Both the position numbers and the translations under genes were made by a program. Positions 42,164 through 54,994 of a stretch of 64,000 nt of DNA are shown here, piece by piece (the first letter of the stretch is position 1; each line of letters begins with the position of its first letter). The notes beneath the pieces were generated by a model. The model saw nothing but the letters and a program-made list of their open reading frames with translations. It was not told where the DNA came from and made no database searches. This stretch comes from Pelagibacterium montanilacus (lineage in GTDB: Bacteria; Pseudomonadota; Alphaproteobacteria; Rhizobiales; Devosiaceae). Location: NCBI RefSeq assembly GCF_003992665.1, contig NZ_RZMX01000055.1, forward strand, positions 62,001-126,000, given 5' to 3'.

Positions 42164-45100
42164 ATGGCGATCAAGGCCGCGATCCACCACCTCACCCATT
42201 ATCGCTATGATCGGCCCGTCACGCTCGGGCCTCAGATCATCCGTCTGCAGCCGGCCCCCCATTCGCGCACCAAGGTGCTCAGCCATTCGCTCAAGGTTTC
42301 CCCGCCGGACCATTTCGTCAATCTCCAGCAGGACCCTTACGGCAATTTCCAGGCCCGCTACGTCTTCCCGGAGCCGGTGAACGAGTTCCGCATCGAAGTC
42401 GATCTGGTTGCCGACATGACGGTCTACAATCCTTTCGACTTCTTCGTCGAACCCGAAGCGGAAACCTGGCCCTTCACCTATCCCGAAGCCGTGGCCCCGG
42501 ACCTCGAGATCTATCGCCGTCCCGACCCGGTCGTTGGCCCGCGCTTCCAGGCGCTGATCGCGTCAATCGACCGCTCGCCCCAGCACACCGTCACCTTCAT
42601 CGTCGAGCTCAACGCGCGCCTCCAGAGCGAGATCGGCTATATCGTGCGCATGGAACCGGGCGTGCAGACGCCCGAGGAAACCCTCGAGCGCGCCAAGGGC
42701 TCGTGCCGGGACACCGGCTGGCTGCTGGTGGAACTCCTGCGCCATCTCGGCTTTGCCGCGCGCTTTGTTTCGGGCTACCTCATCCAGCTCAAGCCCGACC
42801 TCAAGGCGCTGGACGGCCCCTCGGGCACCGAGGTCGATTTCACCGATCTGCATGCCTGGTGCGAGGTCTTCCTGCCCGGCGCGGGCTGGATCGGGCTCGA
42901 TCCCACCTCGGGCCTTCTGACGGGCGAAAGCCACATCCCGCTCGCTGCCACCCCCCACTACGCCAACGCCGCGCCGATCTCGGGCATGGCGAGCTTTGCC
43001 AATGTCGATTTCGGCTTCGACATGAGCGTCACCCGCGTCGCCGAACACCCCCGGATCACCAAACCATTCTCCGATGAGAGCTGGTCGGCGCTCGACGCGC
43101 TGGGCGCGCAGGTCGACACCGCACTGGCCGAGGGCGACGTGCGGCTCACCATGGGCGGCGAGCCCACCTTCGTCTCCATCGACGATTTCGAGAGCGCCGA
43201 GTGGAACACCGATGCAGTTGGCCCCACCAAGCGCGAGAAGGCCGACGCGCTCATCCGGCGCCTGCGTGACCGATTCGCCCCCGGCGGGCTGCTCCATTAC
43301 GGCCAGGGCAAATGGTACCCTGGCGAAACCCTGCCGCGCTGGACCTTCTCACTGTACTGGCGCGCCGATGGCGAGCCGGTCTGGACCGATCCGAACCTCA
43401 TTGCTCCGGAAGTGGCCGGGGAGTCCCCCTCGCCCGAGACCGCGTCGGCCTTCCTCACCGAGATGGCGCGCGCGCTGGGGCTGGACGGGACCACCATCGC
43501 ACCCGCCTATGAGGATCCCGCCGACTGGTTGCTCAAGGAAGGCCAGTTGCCCGAAAACGTCACACCGGAAAACCCCCGGCTCAAGGACCCCGAGGAGCGC
43601 CTGCGCATGGTGCGCGTCTTCGAGCGGGGGCTGACCGAGCCCTCCGGCTATGTCCTGCCCATCCAGCGCTGGAACGCGCCGGCCGATCGCCCCCGCTGGA
43701 TGACCGAGGTCTGGAAGACCCGCCGCGGCAAGCTCTATCTCGCCCCCGGTGACTCTCCCGTGGGCTATCGGCTGCCGCTTGGCGCCCTGCCCCACGTCCC
43801 GCCCTCGGCCTATCCCAACGTGGTGCCCCTCGACCCCACCGCGCCGCGCGGCCCCCTGCCGCCGCGCAACGCGCTGGCCGCCGGACGCCCGGCAGTGCCC
43901 GACCACACTCTCGAACAGAACCCCGGCCTGCCCACCGCGAGCTTTGCCGCCGACGACACGGTCTCCCAGACCCGGATCGAGCAGAAAATCTCCGACATCG
44001 AGGGCGTGGTCCGCACCGCCGTGTCGGTCGAACCGCGCGAAGGCCGCATGACCGTGTTCATGCCGCCCACCGAGACGATCGAGGACTATCTCGAGATTGT
44101 CGCCGCCGCCGAAAAGGCCGCGACCGCCATCGGCGTTGCCATTCATCTCGAGGGCTACGGCCCGCCAGCCGATCATCGTCTCAACGTCATCCGGGTGGCC
44201 CCCGACCCCGGGGTCATCGAGGTCAACATCCACCCCGCCTCGAGCTGGGAGGACTGCAAGGCGATCACCGAGGCGGTCTATGAGGAGGCGCGCCAGACGC
44301 GCCTGGGCGCCGACAAGTTCATGATCGATGGGCGCCATACCGGAACCGGGGGCGGGAACCATGTGGTCGTGGGCGGGCAGACCCCTACCGACAGCCCGTT
44401 CATGCGCCGCCCGGACCTGCTGAAATCTCTGGTCCTTCACTGGCAGCGCCACCCTGCGCTCTCTTACCTCTTCTCGGGCCTTTTCATCGGCCCCACCAGC
44501 CAGTCGCCCCGGATCGACGAGGCGCGGCACGACAGCCTTTACGAGCTCGAGATCGCGCTGGCCCAGGTCCCCCGGCCCGGTGAGGGCGAGGCCCCCTCGC
44601 CCTGGCTGGTCGACAGGCTGTTCCGCAACCTTCTGGTCGACGTCACCGGCAACACCCACCGCGCCGAGATCTGCATCGACAAGCTCTATTCCCCCGATGG
44701 CCCAACGGGGCGGCTTGGGCTCGTGGAGTTCCGCGGCTTCGAGATGCCGCCCAACGCAAAGATGAGCCTCGCCCAGCAGCTTCTGATTCGCGCGCTGATC
44801 GCCCGGTTCTGGAATGCCCCGCTCACCGGCGGGTTCATCCGCTGGGGCACGCGCCTGCACGACCGCTTCATGCTGCCCCGATATGTATGGGCCGATTTCC
44901 TCGACGTGCTCGAGGATCTGCGCGCACATGGCTTTGATTTCCGGCCCGAATGGTTCGAAGCCCAGCTCGAGTTCCGTTTCCCCTTCTGCGGGGAGGTGGA
45001 GGTCGAGGGCCACACGCTCGAATTGCGCCAGGCGCTCGAGCCCTGGCACGTGATGGGCGAGACCGGCGCCATCGGCGGCACGGTGCGCTATGTGGATTCG

Positions 45101-45529
45101 TCGGTCGAGCGGCTCCAGGTCAGCCTCACGGGCCCGTCCCCCGACCGCTACACCGTCGCATGCAACGGCCGCCCCGTGCCCCTCACCATGACCCGGACCG
45201 CAGGAACCTCCGTTGCCGGCGTGCGTTACAAGGCCTGGCAGCCCAACTCGGGGCTGCATCCGAAAATCCCGGTGGATGCCCCGCTGACCTTCGACATCTA
45301 CGATCGCTGGACGGGCCGGGCCGTCGGCGGATGCACCTATCACGTCGCTCACCCCGCTGGCCGCAATTACGAGACTTTTCCTGTGAACGCCAACGAGGCC
45401 GAAGCCAGACGACTTGCACGCTTCATCGCCGCCGGACATAGTGCCGGACCTTATGAATTGCCGACCGAAGCGCCCGCGCCCGAGTTTCCTCTGACGCTGG
45501 ATCTAAGGCGACCTCACCAGTGGCTGTAG
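42164..45529 (+). CDS. Transglutaminase-like domain fused to DUF2126
   Basis: A 1121-residue cytosolic protein. Residues 1-90 form the bacterial transglutaminase N-terminal domain ([20 protein letters not shown]), residues about 150-260 the transglutaminase core with an intact Cys181 ([14 protein letters not shown]), His230 (DLHAWCEVF) and Asp246 (LDPTSG). From about 300 onward is DUF2126 ([45 protein letters not shown]). The core may act as a peptidase, amidase or cross-linker. It is the first of three genes with the ATP-grasp/alpha-E and second transglutaminase genes; in related bacteria these co-occur and were predicted to make or modify peptides, but no substrate is known. Confidence 0.9.
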   Translation: MAIKAAIHHLTHYRYDRPVTLGPQIIRLQPAPHSRTKVLSHSLKVSPPDHFVNLQQDPYGNFQARYVFPEPVNEFRIEVDLVADMTVYNPFDFFVEPEAETWPFTYPEAVAPDLEIYRRPDPVVGPRFQALIASIDRSPQHTVTFIVELNARLQSEIGYIVRMEPGVQTPEETLERAKGSCRDTGWLLVELLRHLGFAARFVSGYLIQLKPDLKALDGPSGTEVDFTDLHAWCEVFLPGAGWIGLDPTSGLLTGESHIPLAATPHYANAAPISGMASFANVDFGFDMSVTRVAEHPRITKPFSDESWSALDALGAQVDTALAEGDVRLTMGGEPTFVSIDDFESAEWNTDAVGPTKREKADALIRRLRDRFAPGGLLHYGQGKWYPGETLPRWTFSLYWRADGEPVWTDPNLIAPEVAGESPSPETASAFLTEMARALGLDGTTIAPAYEDPADWLLKEGQLPENVTPENPRLKDPEERLRMVRVFERGLTEPSGYVLPIQRWNAPADRPRWMTEVWKTRRGKLYLAPGDSPVGYRLPLGALPHVPPSAYPNVVPLDPTAPRGPLPPRNALAAGRPAVPDHTLEQNPGLPTASFAADDTVSQTRIEQKISDIEGVVRTAVSVEPREGRMTVFMPPTETIEDYLEIVAAAEKAATAIGVAIHLEGYGPPADHRLNVIRVAPDPGVIEVNIHPASSWEDCKAITEAVYEEARQTRLGADKFMIDGRHTGTGGGNHVVVGGQTPTDSPFMRRPDLLKSLVLHWQRHPALSYLFSGLFIGPTSQSPRIDEARHDSLYELEIALAQVPRPGEGEAPSPWLVDRLFRNLLVDVTGNTHRAEICIDKLYSPDGPTGRLGLVEFRGFEMPPNAKMSLAQQLLIRALIARFWNAPLTGGFIRWGTRLHDRFMLPRYVWADFLDVLEDLRAHGFDFRPEWFEAQLEFRFPFCGEVEVEGHTLELRQALEPWHVMGETGAIGGTVRYVDSSVERLQVSLTGPSPDRYTVACNGRPVPLTMTRTAGTSVAGVRYKAWQPNSGLHPKIPVDAPLTFDIYDRWTGRAVGGCTYHVAHPAGRNYETFPVNANEAEARRLARFIAAGHSAGPYELPTEAPAPEFPLTLDLRRPHQWL

Positions 45530-47941
45530 ATGAAGCGAACTCCAAAACGGGTCAGGAGCCGGGCATCCTTCATGCCTGAGCTCATCAGCGCATATCGGCC
45601 CATTGCCGGGGTGACCGACGAGATGGTCGGGGCCGACGGCACGGTCAAGCCGGGCTGGCGTGACGTGATGGGCGCGCTCGACCAGTTGGGGGCAGAAGAA
45701 CTCAATGCCCGCTTCCAGCGTGCCGACCAGTACCTGCGCGACGCCGGCGTCTTTTACCGCATGTACGAAGGTTCCGAGCAGGGCGAACGCGAGTGGCCCC
45801 TCGCCCACATTCCCCTGATCATCGCCGATAGCGAATGGCAGCAGATCGAGGCAGGGCTCGCCCAGCGCGCCGACCTGCTCGAGACCGTGGTCGCCGACAT
45901 CTACGGGGAAAATGAGCTCGTCAGGGAAGGGCTGCTGCCGCCCGAGCTGATCGCGGCCAATCCCGAATTCCTGCGGCCCGTGGTGGGCGTCGAGCCCCAG
46001 AACGGTTACCATTTGCATTTCTGCGCCTTCGAGCTCGGCCGGGGACCCGATGGCCGCTGGTGGGTTCTGGGGGACCGGACGCAGGCCCCTTCGGGCGCCG
46101 GCTTTGCACTGGAAAACCGCGTGGCGACCACCCGCGCCCTGCCCGATATTTTCGGCCGACTCCATGTCCGGCGCCTGGCCGGCTTCTTCCGCGATTTCCG
46201 CAACGCGCTGACGGGCATGGGCGGCAACGGATCGGGCCGCGTCGCCATCCTCACCCCGGGCCCGCACAACGAGACCTATTTCGAGCACGCCTATATCGCC
46301 CGCTACCTCGGCTTCCTGCTTGTCGAGGGCGAGGATATGGTGGTCGTTGAAGGCCAGGTCATGGTGCGCACCATTTCCGGCCTCAAACCCGTATCGGTGC
46401 TCTGGCGCCGGCTGGACGGCGACTTCACCGATCCGCTCGAATTGCGCCAGGACAGCGAGATCGGCACCCCCGGGCTTGCCGAAGCGGTCCGCCGGGGGTC
46501 GGTCAACTTCGTGAACGCGCTCGGTGCGGGCATCCTGGAGACGCGCGCGCTCGCCGCATTCCTGCCGGCCATTGCCCGTGCCCGCATGGACACCGACCTG
46601 CTGCTCCCCAACATCGCCACCTGGTGGTGCGGAGGCGAGGATGCGCTCGATTATGTCCGGGACAATATCGGCAGTCTTTTGATCGGTCCGGCCTTCTCGA
46701 CCCTGCTCTCGATCGACGACAATGGCGAGACCCGGGACGGGACGACCGCCACACCTCAGGACCGCGAGGATTTGCTGGCCCGGATCACCGGCGACCCCGG
46801 CGCCTACGCGGCCCAGGAAGCGGTCAAGCTCTCCACCGCGCCCGTCTATGTCGACGGGGTGCTCGAGCCGCGCCCGATCACCCTGCGGGTCTATGCCGCG
46901 CGCACGCCCAATGGCTGGTCGATCATGCCCGGCGGCTTTGCCCGGGTCGGCTACACGCTCGACAACGCCGCCATCGCCATGCAGCGCGGCGGCCAGGCGG
47001 CAGACGTCTGGGTGGTCAGCGATACCCCCGTCGAGCAGATCTCGCTGCTGGCCGAAGCCAACGCCACGATCGAGCGCAACCCGTCGGGCAATCTGCCCTC
47101 GCGTGCCGGCGACAACCTGATCTGGCTGGGGCGCTACGCCGAGCGCTGCGAGGCCATGGTGCGCATCCTGCGCGCCTATCACATGCGCATGGCCGAGACC
47201 GGCACCGACACCCACCCGCTTCTGGTCTCGACCACCGACTATCTCGAACCGCTGGGCCTCGACACCGTCGAGCCAATCCCTCAGGGGCTTCTGGCGATCG
47301 TGGATGGCGCGGTGCGCTCGGCAAGCCAGATCAGGGACAGGTTCTCCCCCGATGGCTGGCTGGCCCTCACCGATTTGCAAAAGACCGCCAACCGGTTCGC
47401 GCGCACCATCAAGCCCGGCGACGACGCCACCCGCGCGCTGACCATTCTTCTGCGCAAGCTGGCCGGGTTTTCGGGGCTGGTGAACGAAAACATGTACCGC
47501 TTCGCCGGCTGGAGGTTCCTCGAGATCGGCCGCCGCGTCGAGCGCGGCATCCAGATCGCCGACGCCGCCGCATGGCTCTCGGCGCCGGAGATGCCCGACG
47601 GCGCGACCGAAATGCTGCTCGAGATCGGCGACAGCGTCATGACCCATCGCCGCCGCTACGGCTACAGCCTTGGCAATCTCGGCGCGGTCGAACTCCTGGT
47701 CACCGACCCGCTCAACCCCCGCTCGGTCATGTTCCAGCTCACCGAATTGCTCGAGCAGCTCAAGGCGTTGCCCCGGGGCCTTGTCGACGGGCAACTGTCC
47801 GCCCCCGCCCGGCTGGCGCTCCAGCTCCAGACCCAGCTCGCGGTGGTCGAAACGCCCGACGTGGATGTCGCCATGCTCGCCGATCTGTCGGCCGGTGTCG
47901 CAGGTGTATCGGAATCGATTTCCATGACCTATTTCGGCTAG
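45530..47941 (+). CDS. Circularly permuted ATP-grasp ligase fused to alpha-E domain
   Basis: An 803-residue protein joining two families usually encoded separately. Residues 20-480 are the circularly permuted ATP-grasp domain (RPIAGVTDEMVGADGTVKPG, VVGVEPQNGYHLHFCAFELG, GPHNETYFEHAYIARYLGF, NIATWWCGG), predicted to form peptide bonds with ATP. Residues 515-800 are the alpha-helical alpha-E (DUF403) domain, beginning NLPSRAGDNLIWLGRYAERC. The ATG at 45530 abuts the TAG of the previous gene; ATG 45572 with an AGGAG further upstream is an alternative start. Product unknown. Confidence 0.9.
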   Translation: MKRTPKRVRSRASFMPELISAYRPIAGVTDEMVGADGTVKPGWRDVMGALDQLGAEELNARFQRADQYLRDAGVFYRMYEGSEQGEREWPLAHIPLIIADSEWQQIEAGLAQRADLLETVVADIYGENELVREGLLPPELIAANPEFLRPVVGVEPQNGYHLHFCAFELGRGPDGRWWVLGDRTQAPSGAGFALENRVATTRALPDIFGRLHVRRLAGFFRDFRNALTGMGGNGSGRVAILTPGPHNETYFEHAYIARYLGFLLVEGEDMVVVEGQVMVRTISGLKPVSVLWRRLDGDFTDPLELRQDSEIGTPGLAEAVRRGSVNFVNALGAGILETRALAAFLPAIARARMDTDLLLPNIATWWCGGEDALDYVRDNIGSLLIGPAFSTLLSIDDNGETRDGTTATPQDREDLLARITGDPGAYAAQEAVKLSTAPVYVDGVLEPRPITLRVYAARTPNGWSIMPGGFARVGYTLDNAAIAMQRGGQAADVWVVSDTPVEQISLLAEANATIERNPSGNLPSRAGDNLIWLGRYAERCEAMVRILRAYHMRMAETGTDTHPLLVSTTDYLEPLGLDTVEPIPQGLLAIVDGAVRSASQIRDRFSPDGWLALTDLQKTANRFARTIKPGDDATRALTILLRKLAGFSGLVNENMYRFAGWRFLEIGRRVERGIQIADAAAWLSAPEMPDGATEMLLEIGDSVMTHRRRYGYSLGNLGAVELLVTDPLNPRSVMFQLTELLEQLKALPRGLVDGQLSAPARLALQLQTQLAVVETPDVDVAMLADLSAGVAGVSESISMTYFG

Positions 47942-47945
47942 GGCG

Positions 47946-48824
47946 ATGCTGTACGATCTCAAGCTCAAGCTCGACTACACCTATGACGTGCCCGTCTCGG
48001 GCGGCCGGCATCTGGCCCGCGTGTTCCCCCTGCACAGCCCCGGCATCCAGAAGGTCGTCGCCGCGGGCCTCACGCTCTCACCCCAGCCCGCAGAGCACAG
48101 CGTCTTTGTCGATTTCTTCGGCTCGCAGGTGACCGCCCTGGCCTATCGCTCGCCTCACGACGCCCTCGAGATCACGATGACGGCGCGTGTGGAGGTCGAG
48201 CGCGACGACCCCGACATCGACTTTTCTCCCGATCTGGGCGGCCTGCGCGCCGAGATCGCGGCCCATTGGGATCTTGGGGCCCGCTCGCCCCACCATTTCC
48301 TGAGCGCCAGCCCGCGCATCCGGCTCGACCCCGAGATCACCGCCTATGCCCGCGAGAGCCTGGGCAGCACGACCACCGTCAGGCAGGCCGCCAACGATCT
48401 GTGCCTGCGGATCTTCAACGATTTCACCTATGACGGGGAAGCGACCCTGGTTGACACCCCCGTCTCGGAAGCCTTCGGCCTCAAACGCGGCGTCTGCCAG
48501 GATTTCGCGCACATCATGATCGCCGGGCTGCGCGGGCTGGGGATCCCCGCCGGCTATGTCAGCGGCTTTCTGCGCACCCTGCCCCCCAAAGGCCAGCCGC
48601 GCCTCGAAGGCGCCGATGCCATGCACGCCTGGGTGAACGTCTGGTGCGGGCGCGAGGCGGGCTGGGTCGAGTTCGACCCCACCAACGCCATTCGCGCCGG
48701 CCAGGACCACATCGTCATCGGCTATGGCCGCGACTATTCCGACGTCACCCCCATCGTGGGGGTGCTGCGCAGCGCGGGCGGACACGAAACCACCCAGGCC
48801 GTCGACGTCATCGAAGTCCCATAG
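47946..48824 (+). CDS. Transglutaminase-like protein
   Basis: A 292-residue protein with the transglutaminase N-terminal domain (YDLKLKLDYTYDVPVSGGRH) and a core whose triad is complete: Cys184 in KRGVCQDFAHIMI, His227 in DAMHAWVNVWC and Asp244 in EFDPTNA. It starts four bases after the ATP-grasp/alpha-E gene and closes the three-gene operon. Bacterial relatives (COG1305) are more often amide hydrolases than cross-linkers. Its TAG stop is formed by the first bases of repeat copy C. Confidence 0.9.
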   Translation: MLYDLKLKLDYTYDVPVSGGRHLARVFPLHSPGIQKVVAAGLTLSPQPAEHSVFVDFFGSQVTALAYRSPHDALEITMTARVEVERDDPDIDFSPDLGGLRAEIAAHWDLGARSPHHFLSASPRIRLDPEITAYARESLGSTTTVRQAANDLCLRIFNDFTYDGEATLVDTPVSEAFGLKRGVCQDFAHIMIAGLRGLGIPAGYVSGFLRTLPPKGQPRLEGADAMHAWVNVWCGREAGWVEFDPTNAIRAGQDHIVIGYGRDYSDVTPIVGVLRSAGGHETTQAVDVIEVP

Positions 48825-48895
48825 AGTGTTTCCAGGAAAGGTGGAAACACCTTTCCGGTTCGGAAACGTGTCAACTCAAAGGCTTGGAGCGCCTA
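48822..48895 (+). repeat. RIME-like element, copy C (internally shortened)
   Basis: 74 bases. The left end TAGAGTGTTTCC and the GGTGGAAACACCTTTCCGG and GGAAACG blocks are kept, but the GAGCTCCTGTTCTGA hairpin is missing, leaving CTTGGAGCGCCTA. The left TAG is the stop of the transglutaminase gene and the right CTA is the stop (TAG) of the convergent small gene. Confidence 0.82.
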
Positions 48896-49033
48896 TCGCC
48901 CCTTGCGCGCGGCCTCCTGCTCATAGGTGATCGCCTTGTCGCCGGCCACCGCGTTCACATAGCCGACCGCGAGCCCGAAGGCTGCAAAGACGGCGACGAC
49001 GGCAAAGACCAACCAGAGTGTTTCCACGGCCAT
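48893..49033 (-). CDS. Small single-helix membrane protein
   Basis: A 46-residue protein with one hydrophobic segment (WLVFAVVAVFAAFGLAVGYV, residues 7-26) and a charged tail KAITYEQEAARKGR. The ATG at 49031-49033 follows AAAGGAG with eight bases spacing, which supports translation. I do not recognise the family and no function can be given. It lies between folD and the transglutaminase operon, and ends in repeat copy C. Confidence 0.6.
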   Translation of the reverse strand: MAVETLWLVFAVVAVFAAFGLAVGYVNAVAGDKAITYEQEAARKGR

Positions 49034-49123
49034 GTCATGGCTCCTTTCCCTTGGAATGGAGCCACTGTGCGCCCATGCGAACCCGATGATCTTGACCCAG
49101 ATCAATGATTTAGCGAAATCGCC

Positions 49124-50014
49124 CTAGCTCACCGCCACACTGTGTTCCGCCGCGCGCAGCGTATTGGCCATCAGCATGGCGATCGTCATGGGCCCGACCC
49201 CGCCGGGCACGGGCGTGATCGCCCCGGCGACCGCTGAGGCTCCCGCGAAATCCACGTCCCCCACCAGCCGTGTCTTGCCCTCGCCCTTCTCTGGCGCATC
49301 GATCCGGTTGATGCCCACGTCGATCACCGTGGCGCCCGGCTTGATCCAGTCCCCGCGGATGAACCCCGGCCTGCCGATCGCCGCGACCACGATATCGGCG
49401 CTCCGGCACAGGCCCGGCAGGTCGGGCGTGCGCGAATGGGCGATGGTGACCGTCGCATTGGCCTTGAGCAGCAGGTTGAACATCGGCTTGCCCACGATGT
49501 TGGAGCGCCCCACCACGACCGCGGTCTTACCCGAAAGGTCGTGGCCTGCCACATCCTCGAGCAGCAGCATCGAGCCCGCCGGAGTGCACGGCACCAGCGC
49601 CGTGTCGGTTTCCCCGGTGCCCAGCCGGCCCACATTGATGAAATGGAACCCGTCCACGTCCTTGTCCGGATCGATGGACTGAATGACCTTTCCCGCATCG
49701 ATATGGGCGGGCAGCGGAAGCTGCACCAGAATGCCGTGGATCGCGGGATCGGCGTTGAATGCCTCGACCTGGGCGAGCAGTTCGGCCTCGCTGGTCGTCT
49801 CTGCCATGTCATTTTGCACCGAATGGAACCCGCACGCCGCAGCCCGGCGGGACTTGGACGCCACATAGACCTGGCTCGCCGCATCGCTGCCCACGAGGAT
49901 CACCGCCAGACCGGGCACGACGCCATGCTCGGCCTTGAGCCGCGCCGTGCGCTCGGTCACCTCCTGGACCATGCGGTCCGCGCGCGCCTTTCCGTCGATG
50001 ATGGTAGCGGTCAT
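49124..50014 (-). CDS. folD: Methylenetetrahydrofolate dehydrogenase/cyclohydrolase
   Basis: Interconverts 5,10-methylene-, methenyl- and 10-formyl-tetrahydrofolate with NADP. The 296-residue protein has the substrate-binding [16 protein letters not shown] motif near residue 50 with the catalytic lysine, [10 protein letters not shown] near 97, the Rossmann motif [17 protein letters not shown] near 160 and the C-terminal [17 protein letters not shown] 50014 has AAGGACG upstream; the open frame extends further but without support. Downstream of purU in the same direction, so both may act in formyl-folate balance. Confidence 0.94.
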   Translation of the reverse strand: MTATIIDGKARADRMVQEVTERTARLKAEHGVVPGLAVILVGSDAASQVYVASKSRRAAACGFHSVQNDMAETTSEAELLAQVEAFNADPAIHGILVQLPLPAHIDAGKVIQSIDPDKDVDGFHFINVGRLGTGETDTALVPCTPAGSMLLLEDVAGHDLSGKTAVVVGRSNIVGKPMFNLLLKANATVTIAHSRTPDLPGLCRSADIVVAAIGRPGFIRGDWIKPGATVIDVGINRIDAPEKGEGKTRLVGDVDFAGASAVAGAITPVPGGVGPMTIAMLMANTLRAAEHSVAVS

Positions 50015-50041
50015 ATCAGCGTCCTTTGTGCGTCCGGGCCC

Positions 50042-50147
50042 TGGAGCGTTTCCAGGAAAGGTAGAAAACACCTTTCCGGTTCGGAAACGCGACCAAATGA
50101 AGACTTAGGGCTCCTGTTCTGATTCAGTCAGAACAGGATATGCTCTA
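50042..50147 (+). repeat. RIME-like intergenic palindromic element, copy D
   Basis: 106 bases filling most of the folD-purU gap. Left end TGGAGCGTTTCC, then GTAGAAAACACCTTTCCGG, GGAAACGCGAC and the hairpin TCCTGTTCTGA/TCAGAACAGGA; right end GGATATGCTCTA, whose CTA (50145-50147) is the purU stop codon on the minus strand. Confidence 0.87.
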
Positions 50148-50996
50148 AGAGGAAAACACCACGGTCTTGTGACCGTTCAGCATGACCCGGCTCTCGACGT
50201 GGTTCTTGACCGCGCGGGCCAGAACGCGGCTTTCGATGTCGCGCCCCGCGGCGATCAGGTCGTCCGGGCTCATCGCGTGGGTCACCCGCGCGGTCTCCTG
50301 CTCGATGATCGGCCCCTCGTCGAGATCGGGGGTCACGTAATGGGCCGTCGCCCCGATCAGCTTGACGCCGCGCTCATGAGCCTGGTGATAGGGCTTTGCG
50401 CCCTTGAAGCTGGGCAGGAACGAATGGTGGATGTTGATCACCTTGCCAAACAGCCGGGTCGAGAGCTGGTCCGAGAGGATCTGCATGTAGCGCGCCAGCA
50501 CCACCAGATCGGCATCGGCCGCCTTGATGACCTCGAGCACCCGCGCTTCCTGCTCGGCTTTCTTGCCCTTTTCCATGGGCAGGTGATGGAACGCGATCCC
50601 GTCCGCATCGGCCAGCGACCGGGTATCCTCATGGTTGGAGACGATGGCCACCACCTCGGCGCGCAGCCAGCCGACCTGGGTCTGGTACAACAGGTGCCGC
50701 AGCGCATGGTCGAATTTCGAGACCATGATGATGATGCGCGGCTTGCGCGATTCTTCGGCGATCGCTGTCTTCATCTCGAACCGGGCGATGACGGGCTGCA
50801 GCGCCCGCTCGATGCCGTCCTTGCTCGTACCCTGGGGCGCGGCAAAGGCGATCCGCATGAAGAATTTGCCGGTATCGCGATCCCAGAACTGGTTGGATTC
50901 GGCGATATTTGCCCCCAGCCCGAACAATTCGGTGGTGACCCCCGCCACGATCCCCGGCTGGTCGGCGCACGAAAGGGTGAGAACGAAATTATCCAT
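50145..50996 (-). CDS. purU: Formyltetrahydrofolate deformylase
   Basis: Hydrolyses 10-formyl-tetrahydrofolate to formate and tetrahydrofolate. The 283-residue protein has an N-terminal ACT domain (LTLSCADQPGIVAGVTTELF) and a formyltransferase-like domain with the catalytic asparagine-histidine in NIHHSFLPSFKGAKPYHQA near residue 225 and aspartate in HYVTPDLDEGPIIEQE near 246. Lies 105 bases after metH in the same direction. Its TAG stop is supplied by repeat copy D. Confidence 0.94.
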   Translation of the reverse strand: MDNFVLTLSCADQPGIVAGVTTELFGLGANIAESNQFWDRDTGKFFMRIAFAAPQGTSKDGIERALQPVIARFEMKTAIAEESRKPRIIIMVSKFDHALRHLLYQTQVGWLRAEVVAIVSNHEDTRSLADADGIAFHHLPMEKGKKAEQEARVLEVIKAADADLVVLARYMQILSDQLSTRLFGKVINIHHSFLPSFKGAKPYHQAHERGVKLIGATAHYVTPDLDEGPIIEQETARVTHAMSPDDLIAAGRDIESRVLARAVKNHVESRVMLNGHKTVVFSS

Positions 50997-51101
50997 GAGC
51001 GGTCTGGTCCCCGGGGGTCGGAATTCACCCGGGTTCTTAAGGGGTCCAAACCGCGATGTCGAGACGGCGCGACCGCCCGGCGTCCCGGGCGGCCGACAGC
51101 C

Positions 51102-54929
<3,828 letters not shown>

Positions 54930-54959
54930 AGTCGATCCAATCAGGTCCAGGGCAGAAAC

Positions 54960-54994
54960 ATATTCGCGCTGCGCGAATATAAAGATATCTTTAT
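54960..54994. promoter_or_regulatory. Two abutting palindromes upstream of metH
   Basis: ATATTCGCG-CTG-CGCGAATAT (54960-54980) is a perfect 9-base inverted repeat, and ATAAAGATATCTTTAT (54979-54994) a perfect 16-base palindrome. They share two bases and lie 31-65 bases before metH. The second resembles the SahR/SamR-type ArsR operators known for methionine genes in alphaproteobacteria (recalled). Its last bases overlap the TAA stop of the upstream MocR-type gene. Confidence 0.7.

Noticed and set aside
45503-47968. An 821-codon open frame on the minus strand.
   Set aside because: Antisense of the ATP-grasp/alpha-E gene, which has clear family motifs; the shadow has none.
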